From Gnetum montanum (taxonomy: Eukaryota; Streptophyta; Gnetopsida; Gnetales; Gnetaceae), in NCBI GenBank assembly GCA_015680685.1, contig MNCI01025042.1, positions 232,582 through 296,581 of the forward strand: a DNA stretch of 64,000 nt. The letters run 5' to 3'. A program made the position numbers and the translations under genes. Positions 1 to 13,100 of this stretch are shown in pieces. The notes below the pieces were generated by a model. That model was not told where the DNA came from, did no database searches, and was given only the letters and a program-made list of their open reading frames with translations. Numbering within the stretch: position 1 is the stretch's first letter; the number at the start of each line of letters is the position of its first letter.

Positions 1-1181
1 CCATGGTCCATGCCTCCATACATTGTTCATCATTGATGAAGTTAGATAAGGCTACTTAGAGTGACAACACCTACAATTCAAGAGGTAAAACAACGTTAGA
101 ACCATAAACTAGGCTATAAGGAGTTACACTAGCTACCATACAATAGTATGTTCTTTACGCCCAAAGTGCATGGACAAGCTACTCATGCCACTTACGCTTG
201 CTATTTTTTAACATATTTTTAAGAAAGTTTATGATGGAATTATTGCTTGCTTCTACTTGTCCATTGGCTTGAGGGTAATTTGGCGATGAGAAAGAGTGCT
301 TAATGTCTAAGTTATGACAAAAATTTTTCATCTCTTGGCTACTAAATTATGGTCCATTTTCTGTGACTATGGTCATAGGTATGTCAAAATGGGTTGTAAT
401 GTTGTCAAGTATGAATTTACAAACTTACTTAGATATTTTCCTTCTTAGGGTTATAACTTCAATCTACTTTGTAAAGTATTTAGTTGTAGTGATGATGAAA
501 CTATTCCCTGTGGAAGACTTAGGTACTATGGAACCAATGATATCCAATCCCCACTGTTGAAACAACCAAGTTACCTGAGTAATGTGAAACTCATTCAACA
601 ATACTATGCCATTGGGATGTGTTAAAAGTTTCAACCTTATATAGGTAGTCATTCTCTATATAGGATCAGTAATAGCCTACCTATTTGATCTTACTAAAAT
701 AGCTCTAGGATCTATATGTCCCCCACAAATACCTTTGTGAACCTACTCATAGATTGTTTGAGATTTAGTTTTACCTAAGCATACTAATAATATGCAATCA
801 TAGGATCATCAACATAATGTATTATCACCTACAATTACAAACTTTTTTGATTGTTTACATAAGGCATCCTTTTGAGCAATAATTAGGCCTTATGAAGGTT
901 CACCATGCATGAGGTAAAACTTGATATTATCATACCACACCCTTGTAGGAGCAGTATGGACTATGGCCATGAAGGTATCCTTAGTGTTATGTGTGATGGG
1001 AATAGCATAGTACATGATCAAAGTGGGCAACTTACTAAACACATCTAGCATCACATTAAGAGCTAGCATTGTAATTGCATCTGCTATAACATATTCATTT
1101 CAGGGTATATTTTGGATGTTAACTTCTATAAATTATTATAATAATTTCTCTTCCAAGTCATAATAAGGTTGTAAGTGTTTG
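1..1181 (-). pseudogene. Element R pol, distal part: end of second RNase H, zinc-binding region and integrase
   Basis: The minus strand at about 1181-1085 continues the second RNase H (CKAKHLQPY-like region, then a Q-I-P motif) exactly where the other part stops at 19399. Integrase follows: WLFQQWGLDIIG carries the first catalytic Asp, TENGP stands where TDNGP is expected (second Asp changed to Glu), and PQANGQVEA keeps the catalytic Glu. Numerous stops interrupt it. It is the distal part of the pol fragment at 19399-20711, separated by the F1 insertion. The integrase C-terminus lies beyond the left edge. Confidence 0.8.
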
Positions 1182-2480
1182 TGAAACACCAAAAAAATTG
1201 CATGTTATAGCAAATTTTCATCATGTAGCTTTCACCCCATGAAACCCAAGGAAAAACTTCATTGTAAATGTGAAGATTGTAACCCACCATGGGCAATTTC
1301 ACATACTTTATACTTTTGGGGCTGAAAAATGCCTCATAAGTGGTCAAAGCCTCATTCTTGAAGTGAAAAAAGTCACCTAGTATTTTTATTTAGGCTTGGG
1401 GATGTCAAAAAACCTTTTGGAATGCCAAAATGAGAAGTTGATGGGTTTTATAGGGTGTATACATTTTTCTACACTGGAAACACTTACAAGGGGTAGATCT
1501 CACCTACCCCTAGCATGGAGAGGTGGAGGGTTTTCCCTTAGCTTAGAAACTCTCCCCTCCACCAATGTGGAGGCTGCATGCTCAACTTGTAAACCTTTCC
1601 CCCTCAGCATGGAAGCTTTTCCCCTAGTGTGGAGACTCCAACCCCAATGTGAAAATTGCATTCCCCTAACGTGGAAGCCACAATAGCAAGATTTCATCAC
1701 TCCATGCACTTCAACATTGACCAACCACTTTGGCAAGGATGAAAGAAGGATTAGCATTGAAGATTCATCTCTAGCATAGAAAGTATGCCCCAGTTACTAT
1801 TTATAGTAAATGGAATGACCATTGGAGGAAGACACTTACTATATATGGTAACCCTCCAAATTTGGGCATCCATCTCACCTAAATGAGGTAAAAATTTCCA
1901 ACCAAATTACAGCGAATTTGCAGCCATTATATAGCCAAATTTCAGCCATTTTGCAGCAGCATTCATTGCCTAAGACCTATAAAAACTAGCCTCAAACAGC
2001 ATCTATAGGTTCCACACTTTTTGACAATCTAATACTATTCCCATTGGTTATACAATTTAGCAATTTGTTCATGGTTTTACACTTGGGCATTCTCAAGCAC
2101 TCAAGTATTCTTACAAGTTGCCACACTTGCATTCTCTTAAACCTAGTGTGGAAACCCTGTGAGCTTGTGACCTTGTAACCCCCTTTGGGATTTGTAAATT
2201 TTCAAGCTTCATGCTATACTCTAAGAAATTCCAACTCCTAGCATAGAGCATTGGTGCATCTTAGATCTTACACACTTCTTAACCCCCATCATAGGTGATG
2301 TTGTAGATCTAGAGTAGTAGCATAAGAGGTTTGATATTATCAAGAGTGACAAGACATCTAGCTTGTGGTGTTGACTACATCAACTTCAATGGACCCTGAA
2401 CCCCTATCCAAGTGAACACCCTTGCTACCCACTTAGGTACCATTTGTATACATTTCTCTAACTTATTCTTTATTCTAACC
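1182..2480 (+). repeat. F1 5' LTR, 3' end missing
   Basis: It aligns with 17851-19393 from TGAAACA through the TATA region to about 2480, where similarity ends; the last 270 or so bases present in the 3' LTR (including the AGTCCCTGG...GATC stretch) are absent. Between 1480 and 1690 it holds many variants of CTAGCATGGA and GTGTGGAA, motifs that also fill the internal array at 10.2-13.5 kb. Open frames here (for example 1396-1686 and 1500-1757) are by-products of these repeats. Confidence 0.8.
1978..1985 (+). promoter_or_regulatory. TATA box of F1 5' LTR
   Basis: TATAAAAA in the context AGACCTATAAAAACTAGCC, about 800 bases into the LTR. The same context is at 18638-18645 in the 3' LTR and, reversed, TATAAAAA is at 62117-62124 in the R LTR. 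Position and conservation fit the U3/R promoter; no transcript evidence is available. Confidence 0.55.
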
Positions 2481-3340
2481 ACATTGACAACATTGTTTCC
2501 TAGTAGTACATTTTCATTTTTGCAACCAAGACCTTGGAAATCCAACATTGTCCTTACACCCCCCCCCCCCCCCCCCCCTTAGTAGAAACCCCAACGTGGA
2601 AGTTGCAAGTGGTTATAATGCTAAAATTTCACAACATATGCTATGAATTTTCAGAAGAAAACTAGTGTGGAAACCTTAACAACCATTTAATTAAACTAGT
2701 GTGGAAGCCTTAAAATCCATTTAATTTTTTCCATCACATTATTTTCCATAAAACTAACATTGGTTTCCATACCAACCAAACCTACTCTCCCCTCCTTTGT
2801 GATAAAACTTGGTAGCTTTCCAAAATCATCTATGGAAACTACTAGGTTTGCATTTTGGCCTTCAAACTTTCCCCACTCTCTCCAACATTGAAATAGAAGG
2901 TGTGAGATTCCCATCATCTCGCACACCCCCCCCCCCCCCCCCCCCCCCCCCCTCCCCTTTTTTCCTCTAGCCATACCCAGTGTAGATATAGCTAGGAGGT
3001 TAATGTAGATGATGTTTAACATCAAAAATTCTAGTTTTTCATTTTTGGTAAATGGGTAAACCCCCTTATCCCCCACTTACTAATTTTAGAAAATTTTCCA
3101 TTTTTAATCATTTTTTTTCTTTAAAATTTTTTGAATTCCATTTGCTAGAATTTACTTTTAGTTCATCACTTATAGCCTATTTCAAGACATTTTTGACATT
3201 ATAGCCATGTCTTTCCAACAATCCACCAAATTTCCCCTCACCCTCCAATAAGCCATGAGGATCTATGAACCTAAAGACCTTGCCATCATTGAGTGTAGGC
3301 AATCTTTGAGGGTTAGAGGGGAACATCCTAACTTTACCTC
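2481..3340. other. F1 leader between truncated LTR and gag; no gene seen
   Basis: AT-rich noncoding sequence with two homopolymer tracts, C(20) at 2559-2578 and C(27) at 2926-2952. No primer binding site is recognised, which fits loss of the LTR/leader junction. The frame at 2696-3076 (-) is driven by the poly-C tract read as poly-Gly and is not believed. Confidence 0.5.
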
Positions 3341-6300
3341 CATAAATGAAGACCTTTATGATCACATTTATGCCAAAATGTAGGTTTGACTCATGATTCC
3401 ATATGTGGAAGTAGAGGTAAAAATGGATTTTGAGCTTGTACATTGAGTTGGGAAAGAGTGTGTCCCTTCCCCGTATGACCAAATACCTCTAACTAATGTC
3501 TATGCCACCATATTAGCTTAATTAATTGTGATGGAAGAGGAAGATGACAAGCATAGCTTAGAAGAATAACAAGAGACTAATAAATTTAGGGTGGAATTTG
3601 AGCCCAAAAACATCCTGGGAGAATTTTTCCAACAAATGTCTTCCAAGGTCACAACACATTCCTCTAACTCTTTTATTTTCTCCATGGGCATGGTGCCAAC
3701 ATCTTCCCCTCCTTCCTACCCTACCATGGCTAGTTCCACATTGGTCATAGTCACACATCAAACTTAATCAATGCCACAACCAACAACCTAGAACACATCT
3801 ATGTCATTTGTCGCACAACCTCAATCTATGCAATCATCAACAATGATTTTTACCATCAAAAATTAATTAACTACCTATGCAAGGCCCACCACATGACCCC
3901 AAAAAACTCAGGGATCACACACCTTTATTTCATTTATACCTCAGGTACCTACACAAACATCCATTTCCTTGTTTGGTCCACAAGCTGCAACTGTAATGCA
4001 ACCTCTTCCTTCGATCATGCAACCCATAGCAATGCCACAAGCCTCACAACAAATGCCACAGTACTATGTACAAATCCCACAACCAACAAGGACACCATAT
4101 GGCCTAGATCAAGCCCTCTAGATGATCTAGGACCTAATAGAGGAGTTGAGGAGACTTAAAGCCTCTACTTCCCAAAGTGTCAAGATTATGGACTTCTACC
4201 AAGATGATGCAATTAGTCTTGTGATCCCACCCTTGATACTTCCTCCTAGTTTTTGTATTTCCTAGTTTAACAAATACAATAGAGAAGGTGACCCTAATTC
4301 TCACTCTATAACCTTTCGATCCAAGTACTTACTCTTGCAACCATGGCCTCATACCATCATGAGAATTTTTCCCATGTCTTTAACTAGGAAAGCACTTGAT
4401 TAGTACTGTGCACTACTTAGGGGATCCATATCCTCTTTTGAGGACTTGATTTCCCAATTTTTCAACCACTTAAAGTATAACTTAAAGCCTAATACAATAC
4501 TAGATTAACTCATGAAGGTCAAGTAGGAACACCTTAAGCCCATGCAAAAATTCATTGAGTGGTGGAATGGACTACTAAATGAAATACCAAAGCCTATAGC
4601 TGAAGCCCACTTGTTCGCCATCTTTAAGGGAGTGGTTAATGATTTCATCAATTCCAAAGTCTACTACCTTCATCCATGGTCCCTCCGCTAGGCATTTTCT
4701 CAAACTAAAACTATAGAAGATGCTATGGAGGCTAGTTATGATCCAACCTATGTAGCATATAAAAATCAACATACATGAAGGGACAAAGAGAAAGAGAAAT
4801 AAAATAATACAATTATAGCAACTATGACTAAAGAAAAAAAGACCATGAACTATGCACCAAGGGCTAACCCACCCAAGGTCCCCATTAATGAATGCAATAA
4901 CCAACCATCAACCTCTGGGGCCACTATATCAACAACAACTAAATCTAATTTTGAATGAAATGATAGGTTGAAATACACTACATTACTAGCAAAACCATTA
5001 CAGTTTTTAGACCAACTTTTCAAAAGTGGACGCATTAAATACAAAAAAAATGTTTAAAGCTTCCTAAAAGAAGCATGCTAGACTTTGTGAAATAGCTAAA
5101 AAGCCCACTAGAGCAATGAAAGATGAGCCTAAATTGCCTAAGTACTTAAAGTTAGACCACTTTTTCCACTATCACTAGCTACCTAGTAATGACATAGACT
5201 TATACCTCACATTGAGGGATGATCTATAGAGGATTATATATACCAAAGAGTTGTTCTTAGATGCTTTCAATCTAGTTCAACCAAAAAATCAATCGATGTA
5301 AGTCTACAAGGACCCATTAAATGTTAATGCTAGTCCTTACATCATTTCAACATTTAGCATTAATGATGATTGGAAATCCCCAAAAGAATCATTCATGATC
5401 TGAATACCCGCTTCTGATGAAAGGGTTCCTTAAACCTCCACCAGCTTAAGATCCCCCTTCATCATAAGAGTACCATCACAAGTGCCTCCAAGGTATCCTT
5501 TTATCATTAAGGTTCCTTAGCCTCACATGATCCAACTAGTTGTAGCCCAAACAACTACTTAACGATTGCCTATGATGGTCGATGCTACTACCTCTTCCTC
5601 ATAACTAATGGTTGACAACTAAGATATTTTAGCCAAACAAAGGACAAAGCATAAGTAAAAGCCTAGTAACAAGGGTGACAAGTAGAGAGAGTTGCAAAAG
5701 GAAGTGGGCCAACAGAAGCTCACTTCCATTTTGGCCTTACCCATGACCTCGTCTACTCAACCCCCTTCAACCAAAAAGCCATAGGAAGATCCTAAAGTCC
5801 ATTACCAGAAGAATGAGAAAAATCCCTAACAACCACAACCTAAAGCCAAAGTTTGCATTTTGGGCCACATGGAGCAAGTAAAGCACAATTGAGGCAACAA
5901 GCCCATGGCCAACTATAAACAATTCTTTAGTGCAATGGATCAAGTTAGACAATATCTTAAGAAAAAGAATACAACCTTAAGCTTGTATGACTTGATCATG
6001 ACTTCCACCACACATTGTGAGATGTTAGTCAAAATGTTGACTTCTATTCTCATTAGTGAGGACATGCATGCTAATGAGAAAGCCATCCATCCAGTGATGG
6101 TCCCTCTTGCACCAAAGGAAAAATCATCAACACGTCTAATATTTCCTGATAGAAAAATTAAGATTAATCCCAAAAATGGTGAAGTAACTAGGGATCCTCT
6201 ATTTATAACCATAGGCATAGGACAATTTAAAGTACATTGGGTGCATGTTGATGATGGAGCCACAACTAATGTTGTCCCATGCACCCTTGTTGAATCCTTG

Positions 6301-6834
6301 GGCCTAACTAAGTTAATATAGCCTACATCAATTATGGTCTATCAAGTCCTTCAATGGATTAATTATTGCATTCAAGTGGTTCATCCCCTTGAATTTTGTG
6401 GTAAGGAGAAATTCCCCACAACCACCAATTTCTTGGTGGTGGAGGAGACACTAGGATTCAACCTAATTCTAGGAAGACCTTGGTTGGCTCAATTACGAGT
6501 TGTGTCCTCTTCCATCCATTAAGAAATTAACCTTCTTTACAAGGGAGATGAAATCACCATTCATATTGATAATGTAGTTTCCCTAGCTATCAACAATGTA
6601 AACATAGAGCAGGGATCTGAAGTGGAGCTTCAAGAAAAAGCTTCCAACCATGAAATCCAATACCCCAAAAGAGAGTAACAACCCAATAATGACAACAATA
6701 AGCAAAGGGATGTGTTATGGGATGAACTTCCTTTTAACATTGTAAGCGAATGGGATGGCAAATATAAGCTCGTGCAAAATATGCCTTACTCATTTCCTAA
6801 CCTTACAAAGATTATGAAGAATTTGCCTAAGTGA
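3341..6834 (+). pseudogene. F1 gag-protease
   Basis: The start is set where NEDLYDHIYAK matches the gag N-terminus of R (NEDHYNYIFAK). YDQIPLTNVYA follows, aligning with F2 YDVIPVPEQYL. The gag core is recognisable around 4170-4760 through many TAG/TAA stops. The linker holds PFIIRVP-type repeats (about 5450-5510). The best stretch, 5905-6520, carries LSLYDLIMTS, the protease active site HVDDGATTNVV (about 6240-6275) and FNLILGRPWLAQL. It ends at TGA 6832-6834, the same aligned position as the stop in F2 and R. Gag would form the particle; the aspartic protease would mature the polyprotein. Non-functional. Confidence 0.8.
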
Positions 6835-7547
6835 AGTTCATGTTAACCTTCTTCATCCTATGCCCTTATAACTAGATGTACCGATAGCCAAATAGCCTAA
6901 CTTTTTCTTTTCAATTTATTATACTCTTTCATGCATTTTTATTTTTACTCTTTATGCACATAGCCTACGCTTGTAGCCTAAGTTCATTTGCATTTTTACT
7001 TATTTATTACAACCTTTCTTTACTTTTACTCATATTGTAAACATAAAAAATCATTATAAATATATTCCTTTTTCATAACTGTTGGGCTATGACCTTAAAC
7101 TAGCATCACAATCCACTAAGACTTCAAAATGGCAATGCAGCCACAATCACACATCAAGGCCCACTATGGCCTTAAACTTGGAACACAATATAACCTATGC
7201 CCATAATGGCCTAAAACTAGCAAACATCTTGTTTATTATTATACTTCTTTTTGTTTAGCCTATTATCACATGGATTAGCCATTTAATGTTATGGCCAAGA
7301 CATCAACATAGCCATTCTCAACATTCACAACATTTACAATGTCTATTACAACTATAGATATATACTTCCAAAAATAAAACAAAAATTTAAATTTAAAGCT
7401 AAAGTGTCCATAACATACATAGCCATTGCCACATTATGTGGCAAAAATGTCAAAAAAAATAATGATAATCTATGACATAGTATTGGATAATAATAGCCAT
7501 CAACATGAAAAGAAAAAGAAATAGCCAACAAACTAAGTTGATGGAGG
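6835..7547. other. F1 spacer between protease and antisense gene, with repeated GGCCTTAAACT motif
   Basis: AT-rich and without coding signal. At 7081-7235 it holds several variants of the junction motif (GACCTTAAACTAGCA, GGCCTTAAACTTGG, GGCCTAAAACTAGCA). The same motif family stands after gag-pro in F2 (35435-35740). Confidence 0.55.
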
Positions 7548-9792
7548 CTACTGAGTGGCATCCAAAGTACAAAGTGGTGGGTCATTCCCACCCTCACCAC
7601 TAGGGTTTCCAATGTCTCCTAATGCTTGAAATACAACAACACTTAGCCAGTTAGTAACCAACAGCCAAAACCATGAACCAAAAAGTAAAAATGTAAAACA
7701 TAAAATGCATCAAACTTATGGACATTATGGCTCCATAACTTCCAAGGATATATGTGAAAGGCCATCCTCCAAATGATAGAGGATCTAGTTATCCATCATA
7801 TTTCCCTAGTCAATATCCTCTAGATACCACAATGATAGATGTCCCAAAGACATATCAAGGAGAGGTGTATTGGTCTTGGGGTAACTAATGTAGCATAGAA
7901 TGCTCACCAACTCCATGATGATGAGTATGGGCTTCAAATAAACCTTGCATGAAGCAAAGTAAAAATACTATGACCAATTAGAATCTCCTAACAAATTTGG
8001 AAAAACATCCTAGTCAAAGGTGACATTAGCCTCTGTAAAAAGCTCTAAGGTGTTTATCTAAACTAGCTTAAGGAATTCCACAATAAAAAATTATTACAAC
8101 CTTGCATTATGATCAATTGGAAATACTCAGCAAATTTAGAAACAAATATCTAGTGGGAGGTGAAATTAGCCTTTGTAAGAAGCTCTAAGATGTTATCTTA
8201 GTTAGCTTAAGAAATTTCATAAAAGCATTATTACCATATTTTATAGCCTTTTACTTCATAACCAAAATATTATAGCCAAAACTAAGCCTTAGTCTAAACT
8301 ATACACAAACTAGAAAAAAGCATTGAGACTATGCATAAATTTAGAAAAAAGCATTAAAACTTGAAAAAGCATATAACCATAAGCCTTCTAAAAATAGTAA
8401 AGCTTTTTCTTTTCTTAAAAAAATAAATTTAAACATAAGTTTTAAATGTTGATAAGAAAAATTCTACATTGATCACTTCCATCCCCAAAGGGGTAATGTG
8501 CTACAGCGATAATTTTGTCTTATCTCTAGAGCCATAATAAAAAAATTTATCAAAAATTTATACAAGCTCAGATTTCAATGATTCTACCATTGAAAGAATC
8601 CTGAAGTTACAAGCTTTTCAACCATAACCATTGCAAATAGAAATACATAGCCATTTTTACATGGAATATAATTGAAATTATCAAAAAACTGTAGCCATCA
8701 CCATTAACCCTCTTTCATATAGGGCTGGTAAAAAATTTGCAAACATTTCATTTGAGCTCCAAATGGAGTGAGTTTACCACCATTCGAAAGCTTAAAATGA
8801 TTGCTACATGCCCATGCTTAAAGAAGATTCAATGTCCTTCCCATTTATTTGTAAAAAATTTACCAATGTGGAAAAAATTCTAAAAATGGTACAAACCTCA
8901 TTTTGACATAGGCTTAATAAAAAATCCATTTTAAGCTCAATCAAAGTGATTCCACCTCCATTGGAAAGTTGAAGACAATACCTACACATACATAATCAAA
9001 ACCCTTACTATTGTTTTAGAAAAAAGTCATGGACTTACATGAAAATTTTAAAACAGCCTAAAAACCTAACTACATGACCTTAGGAAAATAACCATAACTC
9101 CATCGTTATTAATCCAAATTGAAAAAGATGATAGCCATTAGAAAGCTTAAATGAAGGGCTATAAACACATATTATCAAACATTAAAAATATGTAGCTATT
9201 TTATTAGGAATAAATACACAAAATCGCTTGATTTTTCATGTAAAAAGATAAAATTCCTGAAGATACTTAATGTAGTCATAAAAACATAGTGCAAATAGCC
9301 AAAATAATTGATACCCATTAGAAAGTGCACGAAAATAATGGGGCATTATTTTGTTAAATTTTAATTTTAATGAATCCTTAAGCCTAGATCTAATAGAAAT
9401 GGTCCTACTTCAAAATTTTAGGAAAAAGAATGAAAACAACATGCTTAATTTTAAAAATCAAGTCCATTAAGAGAAAAACAACAAAAAAACCATGGATTTA
9501 TGTGGAAATGGCCAAAAGAAGAGGTGGGATTTCATTAGAATTTCAGTTTACCCCCTCTGTCAATGTAGATCTAAGAAAAATGACCCCACATGTGGTAAGA
9601 AAAATGCAAGAAAAACATGGAGAATAGCTAAGAAATAAAAGCAAAAAAAGGTAGAAATGTCTACCTTAGAGTGGTAATAGATGAGGCATGAATGGAGATA
9701 AGATTACGAACCTTTGATAGCTCCCTAGCATGATCATGTACCTTATGAATCATGGGACTTTGGCTCTTTCCTCCATGCTGCTTGGATGCCAT
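7548..9792 (-). pseudogene. F1 copy of the antisense accessory gene, internally deleted
   Basis: On the minus strand a short first exon (9712-9792, MASKQHGGKSQSP..., ending in AAAG|GTTCG) is followed by a long intron that aligns with intron 1 of the R copy: both share a GCTCCAAATGGAGT-type block (about 8755-8775 here, 26545-26575 in R) and a GAGGTGAAATTAGCC block (8158-8175 here, about 27128 reversed in R). Near 7960-7760 comes the end of the coiled-coil exon (ILYHLEDGLSHI, matching R ILHHLDTGLQHL). The last exon, 7548-7618, reads DIGNPSGEGGNDPP and ends TAG, like the acidic tail of R and F2. The FCP1-like and middle exons are missing. Confidence 0.65.
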
Positions 9793-10199
9793 GGTAGGCT
9801 TAATGCTTGGAAAGGATGAGAATTATGTAAGATGAAGGTTCAACACTATCTATAGGGGAGATGGAAGGCTTCCACATTGAAGATTGGTGCTCAATACAAT
9901 AAAAATATCTTCTATAGCTCTCCTCTAATTCGTTGTTGATGTAGAATGGTAACTGTTATTAAAACTTACAAAATTGAACAATATAAACTACATCTAAACC
10001 TAAACGTCCACCTCTAAACTCCAACTGCTAATTCATTGCACCATAACTCAAAGTGCACTAAAGTGAAAAATGGGAAAAAATTTCTTCAACATTGAGATTG
10101 GTGGGAAATAGCTTCACTTTTCAAACATTAAAAACTTTTGGATTGTGGGCCCCACTATGCACCTTCTCTTCTATCCAAAATTGCATCAATGTTGGGTTT
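9793..10199. other. F1 region upstream of antisense exon 1; no gene seen
   Basis: If the antisense gene was expressed from its own promoter, this is where it would lie (upstream on the minus strand). I see no clear TATA box and no coding signal. Confidence 0.35.
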
Positions 10200-13100
10200 T
10201 AATCTTGTAAGCATCTAAAGCTATGACCAATCCTTAAACTCCCATGCATCCATGCTAGGGATACCATGCCCAAAATGGATACATGCCTTTCACTCCATTA
10301 AAACATAGTTTTTTTTTTTTTTACCATTTTTAGTAACTCCAACCTACCTTGTTTCAACCCAAGGCTCCCAAAAGGGGGTTGGACATCAACAAGTTTGGGC
10401 AAATTAGGTTTTCACACTACAACAAAAGTTTCCAACATGGAAGAATGGGGAGTAACATCCATTCTTATTCCCAACTCTCATCTAGCCTAAGTTTAACCTC
10501 AAAGTGGGTCCCACATGACCTAGAACCCCTCCAAACATCTCTAGCAACCCCAGAACCTTACCACACCTAGTCAAAACTAGTCAAAATTGGTTAAAACCTT
10601 GGGATTTTTGGTGTTTCCACACTAGGAGAGGCTTCATCCATTCTGAGCATCTCATCCCCAACATGGATAGATGGGTGGAAGCCAAATATGATCTAAATTG
10701 ACTACTTAGTAACTATTTCTCAAAGCTTGGTAACCCCTAGACCTTGCCAAAATCCTTTGGAGCTTCCAAATGCCTCAAAAGTGATTAAATATGGTATAAA
10801 ACTACCACACCCTCCCATCCACACTAGGTACATCATGCTCAAAATGGAAGAAAAGGGGGAAACTACATAAGGCACTTAGAAGCCTCCAAACTATTAGATC
10901 TTTATTTACTATTGACATTAGCAAGCCCAGAGACTGACATGCATGGTTGATTAAGTGTCAAACTAGCCTAGATCTAGCTTTCTTGGTTCTTCCATGGTGG
11001 GTGAGACCTTTTCTATGCTTACTAGTGTGGAAAACTAGGAAGAGTAGATAGGAAATTTAGTGAGGATGAAGAAAAAAAGAAAACAACCTTAAAATTGCCT
11101 TGTACCTAATACCAAAACATTCATAGCCCTTCCAAATGCCACTAGACTACAAAAATCAGAAAAAAATAAACCCCCTAAGGTTCTTCCACATGAGGAAAAA
11201 TCTCCTCCATGTTAAGCATTCCAACCTTAGCATGGATGGAAGGGAGAATCCAAAACTATTAAAGCTTGTATGAAATTGTACTTCCAAAGTAATCCAACCC
11301 TTCATGAACCTACCAAAATTTTAGAAGTCATCTAAAATGATCAAAACTACCTTGTCTTGGTTCTCCATGCTAAGGGGGATCCTATCCATGCTAAACCTCC
11401 CACCCTTATCATTGATGAAAGGGGGGAAGTCTGAAAGCCCTCTCATAGCCTTCAAAAGGACTAGATTTCAACCTTAGACATTGATAGCTAATTCCACCAG
11501 CCTTGTAGACACTCATTCATAGATAAAGTTGACTGAAAATAGCTAAAACATACTTTCCCCCAGTCTTCCACACTAAACATGAAAACCCTAGTGTGAAAAA
11601 AAAGGGGAAAGCCCAAAAATTTCCTAATAACCCTTAAAATGACCAAAATTTGACATTGAGTATCAACAATCAACACTAGTTACCTTATAAGGCCACATGC
11701 ATAGCTAGAATTACCAGAAAATTAGCAAAAATCAAGGCCCCTCAATTCTTCCACATTGCGAACCACTTCTTCCATGCTACCTAACTTGGAAGAAAGGGGG
11801 GAAACTCTTTCGAGGACTCCAAAATAGCCTCCAAAGACCTTGAACAAATACTAGAAATCCCTATGTGTGACTCGGCATGACCTTTACACATCTTAAGACC
11901 CTTAGGCCTATCAAAATTGACCACAAATAGCTAGAAAGCCTTTCCCCCTAATCTTCCACACTGAGCATGAAAACTATAGTTAGAAAATGGAGGGAACAAC
12001 AAAAGTCACTTCATAACCATTGAAATGACCAAATTTTGACACCAGGCATTGACAATTGACATTAGCAACCTTGGAGACCTACATGCATGATTAGAAATGA
12101 TAAAAAATGGAAAACCACTATTTCTCGTTAGTAGTCCATGCTAGGAATACTACCCCTAGTGTGGAAAAAGAGGGAAAACTCAAAAACCATCTAGGAAACC
12201 TCCAAACTGAGCAAACTTGAGCTCAAACCCTAGTCATCAATCCTAAAAATCCTAAAAGCACACATGCATGGTTGATTGAGGCTGAAACTAGCCTAGATCT
12301 AAGATTTATGGCTCTTCCATGTTGGGGGTCTCCTCTTCAATGGTATCCAACATGAAAACTAAGGGGATGACTCATTTCAAACTCATAAATACCTCAAAAT
12401 GACATGAAATGACCTTACATACACTCTAGAACATTGTCAGCAGTCATTGGAGCCTTCAAACCTTAGAAAACTAATCCTAGATGGCCAACAAGTGGTTTCC
12501 CTTCCACACTGAGCCCCCTAACTCTATCATGGAAAAAATGGAAGAAGCTTAAAAACCACTTGGCAGTACTCAAAATTACCAAATTTTAACATGGATACAT
12601 AGCCCTTGGCCCTAGTAACTCTAAAAGTTAACATGCACAATTGATTGTGATTCAAATTGGTCTAGATCTAGGATTCTTGCTTCATCCACATTGGAGGATG
12701 TTCCTTCCACACTGGGTAGAATGGAAACAAAGGGAAAAAACTATTTTTCCACTTCTGGTGGCAAGATGACACTCTCTGAGCTAAAGATCTACATTGGAGA
12801 AGCCTAGGACCTCATAGCATTGAGATTTTATTCATTTGACATTATTTTAACCTTCAAAACACATTCCCCCTAAGCTTCCATGCTAGAGTAACTTCCCAAG
12901 CATGGAAATAGGGAGGGAAGACCTTAAGTACCCTTTAAAAACCTTCAAACATGCTCAAAATTAGCCAAAAACTTACAAAATCAAGGTTTATAGCCCTGGG
13001 GTCCACCTGGTTAATGTGCCCTTAACTTATCCTAAATCCATAAAATAAGTGTCCTCCCATTCTTCCATGCTAGGGATACTATGATCAATGTGGGAAAAAT

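Noticed and set aside
2559-2952. Poly-C tracts as functional elements
   Set aside because: Homopolymers like these (also 52723-52739 and 62419-62460) are often accompanied by N in this assembly and may be partly assembly artefacts; no function can be argued.
9430-9627. 65-codon frame as a gene
   Set aside because: Lies within the antisense gene's intron 1 homology; no conservation in R at protein level.
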